From assembly GCA_021161495.1 (NCBI GenBank), contig JAGHAO010000080.1, forward strand, positions 1-6,616: a DNA stretch of 6,616 nucleotides, written 5' to 3'. This document shows positions 1-4,889 of the stretch, in pieces (within the stretch, counting starts at the first letter, position 1; every line of letters begins with the position of its first letter). A program made the translations under genes and the position numbers. The notes under the pieces are model-generated. The model made no database searches and was not told the origin of the DNA. It saw only the letters and a program-made list of their open reading frames with translations. The stretch comes from Caldisericaceae bacterium (lineage in GTDB: Bacteria > Caldisericota > Caldisericia > Caldisericales > Caldisericaceae).

Positions 1-17
1 AGGGAAATGTGTTCCCT
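1..17. repeat. Inverted repeat at window edge
   Basis: AGGGAA (1-6) and TTCCCT (12-17) are perfect reverse complements around a 5-nt loop. The repeat touches the window edge, so the stem may be longer than seen. No T-run follows on the plus strand. It lies 10 bases before the first CCCTGAG hairpin and probably belongs to the same repeat cluster. Confidence 0.5.
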
Positions 18-26
18 CGATTTAAG

Positions 27-55
27 ACCCTGAGTTAATACATCTCAGGGTGACA
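27..55 (+). repeat. Hairpin repeat, copy A (CCCTGAG...CTCAGGGTGACA)
   Basis: CCCTGAG (28-34) pairs with CTCAGGG (44-50), and A27 with T51, giving an 8-bp stem with a 9-nt loop starting TTA and ending ACAT. The right arm continues into TGACA (51-55). A second copy at 144-172 has the same stem, the same loop length and a similar loop, so this is a true repeat unit and not a chance palindrome. Confidence 0.75.
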
Positions 56-94
56 AACAAAAAGTCACTCTGCACCTTGTCCTGCGCTCCTTTC

Positions 95-109
95 CTCGCC
101 GAAGGCGAG
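95..109. repeat. Short perfect hairpin CTCGCC-GAA-GGCGAG
   Basis: A 6-bp GC-rich stem (95-100 with 104-109) closes a 3-nt GAA loop. It is followed by ACTTGTTCCAGGATCTC (111-127), which reads GAGATCCTGGAACAAGT on the other strand. From memory, this resembles intergenic repeat sequences scattered through many bacterial genomes. No function can be read from the sequence. Confidence 0.45.
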
Positions 110-143
110 CACTTGTTCCAGGATCTCTGCCCTAACCACTAAA

Positions 144-172
144 ACCCTGAGTTACGACACCTCAGGGTGACA
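144..172 (+). repeat. Hairpin repeat, copy B (CCCTGAG...CTCAGGGTGACA)
   Basis: This is the second full copy of the unit at 27-55: CCCTGAG (145-151), a 9-nt loop beginning TTA, CTCAGGG (161-167) and TGACA (168-172), with A144 pairing T168. The two stems are identical and the loops share five of nine positions. On the minus strand the hairpin is followed by TTTT, so it could act as a weak terminator for the operon ending at 526, although it is more than 350 bases past that stop codon. Confidence 0.75.
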
Positions 173-209
173 GGAAGGGGGGACATTTCAGGGTGACAAG
201 GCACCGGCC

Positions 210-251
210 ACTCTGAACTCGTTTCAGAGTCTATTCTTTTCAAAAAACGAG
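210..251. repeat. Two mutually exclusive hairpins
   Basis: ACTCTGA (210-216) pairs with TCAGAGT (224-230), a 7-bp stem with a 7-nt loop. The loop plus the first base of the right arm, CTCGTTT (218-224), can instead pair with AAACGAG (245-251), also 7 bp. The two cannot form together. The layout recalls an attenuator, but no gene follows on either strand that it would obviously control, so it may be a by-product of repeat decay. Confidence 0.4.
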
Positions 252-256
252 ACCCA

Positions 257-277
257 CTTGGCGTAATGCGTGCCAAG
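257..277. repeat. Inverted repeat CTTGGC...GCCAAG
   Basis: CTTGGC (257-262) and GCCAAG (272-277) form a 6-bp stem around a 9-nt spacer. It sits directly after the alternative hairpin pair and before another inverted repeat at 283-299. Confidence 0.45.
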
Positions 278-282
278 GAAAA

Positions 283-299
283 GAGCGCAAAAAACGCTC
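283..299. repeat. Inverted repeat GAGCG...CGCTC
   Basis: GAGCG (283-287) and CGCTC (295-299) form a 5-bp stem around a C plus six-A loop. The right arm runs straight into a TCAGGGTGACA motif (298-308), so here again that motif begins inside a stem arm, as in copies A and B. Confidence 0.4.
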
Positions 300-366
300 A
301 GGGTGACAAAAGGGAATACACCTTAGGATGACGGGGCAGGAGGATTTCAGGGTGACGGAAGCGGGA

Positions 367-407
367 GTCATTATAGAGGAACGAAGTGAGTGACGAAGAA
401 TCTCGTC
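367..407. repeat. Dispersed-repeat-like remnant (GTCATT...GAATCTCGTC)
   Basis: The stretch starts GTCATTATAGAGGAACGAAG and ends GACGAAGAATCTC. From memory, it resembles a GTCATTCTGAG...GAAGAATCTC type of sequence seen repeatedly between genes in many bacteria. It marks the upper end of the repeat cluster; the sequence above it is plain AT-rich DNA. The family assignment is by recollection only. Confidence 0.4.
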
Positions 408-525
408 TTTGTTATGTGTTATATCGATTTTATTTCATCGGAACGGTTTCTTATCCTGTTTATCATGGTTATAAATTACAATCGTTTTTAAGAAAAAAGT
501 ATGGGGGGTTTTGAGTTAATCAGCT

Positions 526-909
526 TTACGGTTGGGAAAGTTCTTTGTTGAATGCGGGATCGGGCTCTTCCGGAAGCAGTTCGTCGGGAAGCGAGAAGAA
601 CGAAATAATTTGCATAATGTATCCGATAAAATAAATGACAAACCCTACTACAACTACCATCGTAACAGCTCCCCAGAATATAAGATTCCCCGCAGTTTTA
701 AAGGAATCGACCTTCGTCTCCTTACTTACCTCAATAAAACTCTTTTTTATAAAATACGCGGATACAATTAAAATACCGATAAACAAAAGCGCCACAAGAA
801 TTATTATTGCGTAATTCGGTTCTCCGCCTCCCTCATATGCACTGGCAATAAACGTAGTCCCGAAAATAGCGAATATAAATATGAGAGTGGAAGCAAAACC
901 CAATATCAC
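526..909 (-). CDS. DUF996 protein, C-terminal fragment (127 aa from a GTG)
   Basis: This fragment holds three hydrophobic segments (about residues 2-24, 34-54 and 77-103), the family-like stretch FIKKSFIEVSKETKVDSFKT between segments two and three, and a short acidic, proline-containing tail. The GTG at 909 is only the first possible start codon in this frame. Conserved sequence FNYYLVS continues in frame upstream of it and no Shine-Dalgarno sequence precedes it, so it is probably not an independent gene start. Overlap with the N-terminal fragment is 4 bases. Confidence 0.6.
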   Translation of the reverse strand: MILGFASTLIFIFAIFGTTFIASAYEGGGEPNYAIIILVALLFIGILIVSAYFIKKSFIEVSKETKVDSFKTAGNLIFWGAVTMVVVVGFVIYFIGYIMQIISFFSLPDELLPEEPDPAFNKELSQP

Positions 910-1067
910 TGAAACAAGATAGTAATTAAAGATTTTTTATTGCCCGTCTGGAAAGAGATTCCGTATAGTGCAACTATTACGAGAACCCAACCGACAAAAT
1001 TTGCATACGGTGCAATGGCAAGAATCGAACCAATCCCTCCAAGCAACCTGATCGTTTTCCAATCCAT
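906..1067 (-). CDS. DUF996 protein, N-terminal fragment (53 aa as read)
   Basis: This fragment contains the conserved LGGIGSIL opening, one or two hydrophobic segments (about residues 10-37) and the TGNKK turn, then eight out-of-frame residues before TGA. I chose the ATG at 1067. A GGGGG element lies 4 nt upstream, family members begin right at this point, and a consensus -10 box at 1098-1103 predicts a transcript start near 1091. The in-frame ATG at 1088 would then have almost no leader and no ribosome binding site. Confidence 0.6.
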   Translation of the reverse strand: MDWKTIRLLGGIGSILAIAPYANFVGWVLVIVALYGISFQTGNKKSLITILFQ

Positions 1068-1097
1068 AATTCCCCCTTTTTGTATCATTTTGATTTA

Positions 1098-1106
1098 ATT
1101 ATAGCA
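1098..1106 (-). promoter_or_regulatory. Extended -10 promoter (TGCTATAAT) before the DUF996 gene
   Basis: On the minus strand the sequence reads TGC TATAAT, a perfect sigma70-type extended -10 element, with TATAAT at 1103-1098. It lies only 4 bases past the stop codon of the editing-domain gene. No good -35 hexamer is seen at 17 nt spacing (TTTTCC), which extended -10 promoters tolerate. The predicted start near 1091 leaves a leader of about 24 nt to the ATG at 1067. DUF996 could therefore be transcribed independently of the ruv operon. Confidence 0.5.
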
Positions 1107-1109
1107 GAA

Positions 1110-1508
1110 TTACAGATCTTGGAAAATTCTTGCCTGCGATACCCCGGGTGCGGATAGTTTCAGATCAAGGAAGTAACCGAACGGCGTTTGTTCCACTGTG
1201 AAACCCACGTTTTTAAGGCGTTCTTCCGCTTTGTCCAGAATTTCTTTCGTGATTTTAGGATCCGCTTTGCTCGAAGAAAGATGCGCAAACGAATGCAATA
1301 AAACATTTTTTGTTTTATTTTTGCCAGCCGCCCATTTGATACTTTTTATTAATTTCTTAACCTTTTTTGAAACTTCCTCTTCGTCTTCCTTTTCCACCTG
1401 AATAAAGGCGACAAGAATATCGTTAAAACTTTTACTTCCTTCGGCGTCTTCAAAATCCAGAAGAGTCTTTGTTGTCACAGTGTAAGAAAATTCATCCGCA
1501 AAAAGCAT
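1110..1508 (-). CDS. Stand-alone threonyl-tRNA synthetase editing-domain protein
   Basis: The 132-residue protein matches the archaeal ThrRS N-terminal editing domain (DTD-like fold, tRNA-Thr_ED family), which removes serine wrongly attached to tRNA-Thr. Supporting stretches are ILVAFIQVEKEDEEEV (31-46), FAHLSS (74-79), GFTVEQTPFGYF (102-113) and a KLSA strand end (117-120). No catalytic synthetase core or anticodon domain follows, so it could act only in trans. Compared with my memory of the Pyrococcus domain, the histidine of FAHLSS is kept (His76). The lysine after PFGYY is Leu114 here, and a later glutamate is Arg127, so proofreading activity is uncertain. The ATG at 1508 is the first usable start, but it lies 16 nt from the AGGAGG. 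Closer to the AGGAGG is an ATG followed at once by TAA (see 1515-1531). It lies 24 bases after ruvB and is probably cotranscribed with it. Confidence 0.75.
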   Translation of the reverse strand: MLFADEFSYTVTTKTLLDFEDAEGSKSFNDILVAFIQVEKEDEEEVSKKVKKLIKSIKWAAGKNKTKNVLLHSFAHLSSSKADPKITKEILDKAEERLKNVGFTVEQTPFGYFLDLKLSAPGVSQARIFQDL

Positions 1509-1514
1509 TAAAAC

Positions 1515-1531
1515 TTACATATCCCCTCCTT
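1515..1531 (-). promoter_or_regulatory. Shine-Dalgarno plus ATG-TAA start-stop element
   Basis: On the minus strand AAGGAGG (1531-1525) is followed after GGAT by ATG (1520-1518) and directly by TAA (1517-1515), in frame with the editing-domain gene whose usable ATG is at 1508. If codon two were a lysine codon, the N-terminus would read MKVLMLFADEF, which aligns well with the MRVLLIHSDY-type start I recall for archaeal ThrRS. The TAA therefore looks like a nonsense change at codon 2. A ribosome loading here would terminate at once and need to reinitiate 9 nt further on. Confidence 0.6.
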
Positions 1532-1532
1532 G

Positions 1533-2495
1533 TCAAAACAACGTGTTTTCGTCTTCGGAACGCACGTACCTCTTCGCTTTCGGGGTTGCAACCCTGCCTT
1601 TGGACGTCCTGACGACAAAATTTATTTTCATAAGATACGGTTCTATGATGTCTTCGATTGTGCCTTTGTCTTCTCCCATTGCGGTGGAAAGTGTCTCTAT
1701 TCCGACAGGCCCTCCCCGAAAATCGTTTACGAGTTTGGAAAGATATTTCCTATCGATGTCGTTCAACCCGAATTTGTCTATGCGCAGACTGTCGCATGCC
1801 TCAAGAACCGTTTCACTGTCAATCTTTTCCTTCCCGCGCACTTCGGCAAAATCCCTGACGCGCCTCAGAAGTTGAATTGCAATTCTCGGAACTCCTCTGG
1901 AGCGTTCACCTATGAGAAGCGCCGCATCTTCGGTAATTCCGATATTCAAAATTTTGCTGTCCCGCAAAACAATATTTTTCAACTCGTCGGGAGTGTAAAG
2001 TTCCAGATGGTAAATAATCCCGAATCTATCCCTCAGAGGAGGAGAAATAAGTCCGAACCTCGTGGTGGCTCCTATAAGCGTAAAAGGGTTCAGATTCAAA
2101 ACAACAGTATGTGCGGAACGTTTGGAACCTGCAACAATGGGAAGTTTGAAATCCTCCATAGCTGAGTAGAGAACCTCTTCAACCGCTTTGGGTAAACGGT
2201 GGATCTCGTCTATAAAAAGGATGTCACCTTTGGAAAGCCCTATGAGGATTGCGGCAAGGTCGCCTACTTTCTCGATTGCAGGACCGGTGGTATGTTTGAT
2301 TGCAACGCCCAATTCATTTGCGATGATACCGGAAAGCGTTGTTTTTCCAAGCCCCGGCGGCCCGTAAAAAAGCGTGTGGTCGAGCGTCGCACCTCTCGAT
2401 TTTGCCGAATCTATGAATACTTTTAAACTGCTTTTGATTTTCTCCTGCCCGATGAAATCGGAAATTTTTTGAGGCCTAATCGAATTATTCTCCAT
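1533..2495 (-). CDS. ruvB: Holliday junction branch migration ATPase RuvB
   Basis: RuvB is the hexameric AAA+ motor that, loaded by RuvA, pumps DNA through a Holliday junction during recombinational repair. The 320 residues contain Walker A GPPGLGKT (45-52), Walker B FIDEIH (94-99), sensor-1 GATTR (142-146), the arginine-finger segment PPLRDRF (152-158) and the sensor-2 region RGVPRIA (200-206, usually GTPRIA). The C-terminal winged helix carries GGPVGIETLS (261-270), EDIIEPYLM (281-289) and GRVATPKA (300-307). The N-terminus is short: only about 6 residues precede the conserved RPQKISDFIGQ block, where many homologues have 15-20. The start overlaps the end of ruvA by 11 bases and has only a weak GAG upstream, so translation is probably coupled to ruvA. 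Confidence 0.97.
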   Translation of the reverse strand: MENNSIRPQKISDFIGQEKIKSSLKVFIDSAKSRGATLDHTLFYGPPGLGKTTLSGIIANELGVAIKHTTGPAIEKVGDLAAILIGLSKGDILFIDEIHRLPKAVEEVLYSAMEDFKLPIVAGSKRSAHTVVLNLNPFTLIGATTRFGLISPPLRDRFGIIYHLELYTPDELKNIVLRDSKILNIGITEDAALLIGERSRGVPRIAIQLLRRVRDFAEVRGKEKIDSETVLEACDSLRIDKFGLNDIDRKYLSKLVNDFRGGPVGIETLSTAMGEDKGTIEDIIEPYLMKINFVVRTSKGRVATPKAKRYVRSEDENTLF

Positions 2496-3048
2496 TACTT
2501 AACTCTTTTATCGCTTTTTTTACCAAATCCTCTACCGTGCCGCTATCGTCCATATCTTTAAGAACCTTGGTAATCTCATCCTGCCCGTATCCGAGAGACA
2601 ACAACGCAGACCTGACGATTTTTAATTTCTCGCTTTCCGCTTTTTTCTTTTCTTCCTTGATTTCCCCGCCAAGCTCCATAACGATACGCTTTGCCGTTTT
2701 CTCTCCGATCCCAGGAACGGACTTGAATGCCTTATAATCTCCACTCTCAATTACACTAACAAATTTATCTTTTGAAAACGCCCTAAATATTCCCATTGCG
2801 GTTTTTGCCCCTATGCCGTTCACCTTTTTTATAACAAGCGAAAAAAGGTCTTTCTCGGATTTATCCTTAAACCCGTAAAAACTGATTTCGTTTTCTTTGA
2901 TGCTCTCATAAATGTAAAGCGCATAAGTTTGGGAAATGCGGAAATTTTCCGGGCGTGCGACAAAAACTTCAAAACCGACACCGCCCGAAAAAATAATCAC
3001 GGAATTTTCGGAAATTTCCCTCACCTTTCCTTCAAGCATCGCAATCAT
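2485..3048 (-). CDS. ruvA: Holliday junction branch migration protein RuvA
   Basis: RuvA binds the four-way junction as a tetramer and recruits RuvB. The 187 residues show the three expected parts: an OB-fold (about 1-62, with GGVGFEVFV at 22-30), two helix-hairpin-helix motifs (VNGIGAKTA at 76-84 and VPGIGEKTA at 111-119), and a C-terminal RuvB-binding domain (about 142-187, ALLSLGYGQDEI). I chose the ATG at 3048 because RuvA proteins begin MI..L.G as here (MIAMLEGKV). That ATG shares one base with the ruvC stop (TGATG), and a GAGG lies 10 nt upstream. An in-frame ATG at 3090 would add 14 residues unlike the family and lies inside ruvC. Another at 3039 would cut the first strand. Confidence 0.96.
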   Translation of the reverse strand: MIAMLEGKVREISENSVIIFSGGVGFEVFVARPENFRISQTYALYIYESIKENEISFYGFKDKSEKDLFSLVIKKVNGIGAKTAMGIFRAFSKDKFVSVIESGDYKAFKSVPGIGEKTAKRIVMELGGEIKEEKKKAESEKLKIVRSALLSLGYGQDEITKVLKDMDDSGTVEDLVKKAIKELSNGE

Positions 3049-3539
3049 CAGCGGACAACCTCGATATAAGGAAGTGTATATATGTGGCAAAGGGCAAGGG
3101 CTATGCCATCCGCAGCATCATCGGGCGTGGGCTTTTTGTCCATCTTCAAAATGCTCTGCACGGCAAACTGCACTTCACGTTTTGACGCCCTTCCTGTCCC
3201 AATTAACGCTTTTTTGGCTTCTAACGGAGTGTATTCGAATATTTCCTTGCCGCGCTGCGAAACAACAAGCATTGCAACGCCCCTTGCTTCACTAACGTTC
3301 ACAACGGTTTTCAGATTTGTATTAAAAAAAATCTTTTCTATTGCCACTTGATCTATGTCAAACTCATCCAAGATCTTATTTAGCCCGGCATAGATCTCAC
3401 GGAGTCTTTCGGGAACCTTTTTGCCGGAAGGCGTTTTAATAACCCCGTATCTGACAACGGAAAGACTTTCCCCGTCTTTTGAAACAATACCAAATCCGGT
3501 GCTCGCAAGCCCAGGGTCTATACCTAAAACGGTGAGCAT
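3048..3539 (-). CDS. ruvC: Holliday junction resolvase RuvC
   Basis: RuvC is the dimeric RNase H-fold endonuclease that cuts the Holliday junction symmetrically after RuvAB migration. The 163 residues match the usual family length. The start LGIDPGLASTGFG carries the first catalytic aspartate (Asp8). Glu68 lies in AIEKIFFNTN, and the C-terminal pair is Asp141 and Asp144 in TPDDAADGIALALCH, so the four-acid active site is intact. The ATG lies one base after the yebC stop codon, with only a weak AGG upstream, suggesting translational coupling. Its stop codon overlaps the ruvA start by one base. The order ruvC-ruvA-ruvB is the common bacterial one. Confidence 0.97.
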   Translation of the reverse strand: MLTVLGIDPGLASTGFGIVSKDGESLSVVRYGVIKTPSGKKVPERLREIYAGLNKILDEFDIDQVAIEKIFFNTNLKTVVNVSEARGVAMLVVSQRGKEIFEYTPLEAKKALIGTGRASKREVQFAVQSILKMDKKPTPDDAADGIALALCHIYTLPYIEVVR

Positions 3540-3540
3540 C

Positions 3541-4299
3541 CTAACCTAACTTTTCCGTAATCTTTTTGAGTTCTTCGTCGTCTATGTCGTAATTCGTGTA
3601 ATAATCCTGAACGTCGTCGTGGTCTTCGAGGGCGTCGCAGAGTTTCAAAACTTTGACTGCATCATCACCGGTAACCTTAACCGTGGTTTTGGGTTCGAGC
3701 ACAACCTCCGCACTCTTTATGGAAAGCCCGGCTTCCTCTAATTTTTTGCGCACGTCTTCGAGTGATTTCGGATCGGTAAACACGGTAAAAGCACCGTCTT
3801 CTTCTTTCAAATCCTCTCCGCCCGCATCAGCGACAATCAGGAACAGATCGTCGAAACTCATATCCGTAGGCTCGAGCTCGATTTCTCCTTTTGTCTCGAA
3901 GTTCCATGAAACCGAACCGGATTCGGCAAGGCTTCCGCCGTGATTGGACAGCAATCTTCTCAGTTCCGCCACTGTTCTGTTCTTATTGTCCGTGGAAATT
4001 TTGAGAATGAACGCAACTCCGGCAGGGCCGTATGCTTCATAAGTAACTTCTTCGTAAGTTACACCGGGAAGTTCTCCCGTTCCGCGCATAATCGCTTTTT
4101 TAATGTTGTCCGACGGCATTCCCAATTTTTTCGCTTTTTCTATTGCATGGCGCAAACGCGAATTTGTTTCGGGATTGCCTCCGCCCTGTTTTGCCGCAAT
4201 GATGATTTCTTTCGTTAATTTTGTAAAGAGTTTGCCTCTTTTCGCATCCTGAGAACTTTTTCTCGCCTGGATGTTATGCCATTTTGAATGTCCTGACAT
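3541..4299 (-). CDS. yebC: YebC/PmpR/TACO1 family regulatory protein
   Basis: This is a typical three-domain YebC protein of 252 residues (family about 240-250). The near-invariant opening MSGHSKWHNIQARK (1-14) is followed by DAKRGKLFTKLTKEI, LRHAIEKAKKLGMPSDNI (49-66), TYEAYGPAGVAFI (86-98) and NKNRTVAELRRLLSNHGG (105-122), with an acidic C-terminus (EDHDDVQDYYTN). Family members have been described as DNA-binding regulators (PmpR). More recently bacterial YebC and mitochondrial TACO1 have been reported to help ribosomes through proline stretches; which applies here cannot be told from sequence. Position directly upstream of ruvC is classic. The ATG shares one base with the pdxT stop (TAATG), and the AAGGAGG 7 nt upstream is encoded inside the last codons of pdxT. 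Confidence 0.95.
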   Translation of the reverse strand: MSGHSKWHNIQARKSSQDAKRGKLFTKLTKEIIIAAKQGGGNPETNSRLRHAIEKAKKLGMPSDNIKKAIMRGTGELPGVTYEEVTYEAYGPAGVAFILKISTDNKNRTVAELRRLLSNHGGSLAESGSVSWNFETKGEIELEPTDMSFDDLFLIVADAGGEDLKEEDGAFTVFTDPKSLEDVRKKLEEAGLSIKSAEVVLEPKTTVKVTGDDAVKVLKLCDALEDHDDVQDYYTNYDIDDEELKKITEKLG

Positions 4300-4889
4300 T
4301 ATAAAACCTCCTTGTTAGTTAAAAATTTTCTCACCATATCTAAAAAGTATTGATGAACCCTTAAATCCGTGCCGAGTTCCGGGTGAAATGCCGAAACAAG
4401 GACGTTGTTTTCACGGGCAAAAACGATTCCCTCGGGAACTTCCGAAAGAACCTTGACATTTGCTCCGGGATTTTTGCCGACGGGCGCACGGATAAAAATC
4501 GCATGAAAAGGCGTATCAAACCCTTTTACCGTAAGGTCGATTTCCTTGCTATCTACCTGCCTTCCGAAAGCATTCCGCACAATCGTAAGATGAATAAATC
4601 CAAACTTAAATTGATCGAAACCTTCTATTTCGGAAGAGAGAAGAATCATTCCCGCGCAAGTTCCGTAAATCGGCATCCCTTCGGAAAAACGTTTCCTGAT
4701 TGTTTCTTCCAATTCAAACGCTTTTATCAGCCTCCCCATTGTGGTACTTTCACCACCGGGGACAATTAGCCCGTCTATTTTCTCTATCTCTTCTTTTTTG
4801 CGCACCGGAAACGCTTCCGCCCCTGCCCGCTTCAACATATCGATATGCTCCGAAACCGCCCCTTGAAGGGCAAGAACTCCTATTTTCAT
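4299..4889 (-). CDS. pdxT: Pyridoxal 5'-phosphate synthase glutaminase subunit PdxT
   Basis: PdxT is a class I glutamine amidotransferase that hydrolyses glutamine and channels ammonia to PdxS. The 196-residue protein shows the oxyanion-hole and substrate motif GGESTTM (45-51), the nucleophile Cys78 in YGTCAGM, the RNAFGRQ motif (105-111), FIRAP (132-136) and the His169/Glu171 pair in FHPEL. The catalytic triad is thus complete, and the length is normal. The ATG follows the pdxS stop codon with no gap (TAGATG), with AGGAG 7 nt upstream. Adjacent, coupled pdxS-pdxT is the standard arrangement for making the two subunits of the PLP synthase complex together. Confidence 0.97.
   Translation of the reverse strand: MKIGVLALQGAVSEHIDMLKRAGAEAFPVRKKEEIEKIDGLIVPGGESTTMGRLIKAFELEETIRKRFSEGMPIYGTCAGMILLSSEIEGFDQFKFGFIHLTIVRNAFGRQVDSKEIDLTVKGFDTPFHAIFIRAPVGKNPGANVKVLSEVPEGIVFARENNVLVSAFHPELGTDLRVHQYFLDMVRKFLTNKEVL

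Larger units (their letters stand above)
185..357 (+). repeat. Partial copies of the TCAGGGTGACA motif
   Basis: The right arm of the hairpin repeat recurs alone, always in the same orientation: ATTTCAGGGTGAC at 185-197 and again at 344-356, CTCAGGGTGACA at 297-308, and a degenerate CTTAGGATGAC at 322-332. Together with copies A and B this makes six occurrences within about 330 bases. The 13-base identity between 185-197 and 344-356 suggests duplication within the cluster. Confidence 0.65.
1..525. other. Gene-free, repeat-rich intergenic region
   Basis: I find no coding region here with a convincing start, ribosome binding site or recognisable protein, and no tRNA or rRNA. About the first 410 bases are filled with short repeats and inverted repeats, listed separately. 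The stretch from about 410 to 525 is AT-rich and plain, with no strong hairpin. For the minus-strand operon ending at 526 I see no classical GC-rich hairpin followed by a T-run in the first 100 bases downstream. The hairpins further down (145-167, 28-50) are the nearest stem-loops the transcript would reach. Read on the minus strand, the 145-167 hairpin is followed by TTTT, so it could act as a weak terminator. Confidence 0.7.
526..1067 (-). pseudogene. DUF996 family membrane protein, split by a -1 frameshift
   Basis: Two overlapping reading frames together spell one DUF996-like integral membrane protein of about 180 residues with four or five hydrophobic segments. The first frame gives a start like MDWKTIRLLGGIGSIL and runs to TGNKK. 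The expected continuation IFNYYLVSVILGF is encoded in the next frame, open from 936 downward. The junction lies in a six-base A-run (plus-strand T-run 933-938). One more A would restore a single frame, and so would a -1 slip of the ribosome there. The downstream half has no ribosome binding site before its GTG. Function of the family is unknown; the protein would sit in the cytoplasmic membrane. The gene may be a real pseudogene, a homopolymer sequencing error, or use programmed slippage. Confidence 0.75.

Noticed and set aside
210..240. Plus-strand intrinsic terminator (stem at 210-230 followed by a T-rich stretch)
   Set aside because: The T-rich stretch is interrupted (CTATTCTTTT), and no plus-strand gene ends upstream within the window, so a terminator call is not supported.
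27..357. CRISPR array
   Set aside because: The repeated motif is only about 11-13 bases, occurs at irregular intervals (about 25 to 117 bases), has variable left context, and no cas gene is nearby.
532..771. Plus-strand open frame of 79 codons
   Set aside because: It lies wholly antisense to the DUF996 membrane gene, has no recognisable family features and no ribosome binding site; it is a shadow frame.
1530..2165. Plus-strand open frame of 211 codons antisense to ruvB
   Set aside because: RuvB on the other strand is unmistakable, with all AAA+ motifs. The antisense translation has no coherent domain and arises from codon-phase bias.
3049..3090. Upstream ATG extending RuvA by 14 residues
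   Set aside because: The extension lies inside the ruvC coding end and does not resemble RuvA N-termini. The ATG at 3048 gives the family start MI..L.G and a one-base stop/start overlap.
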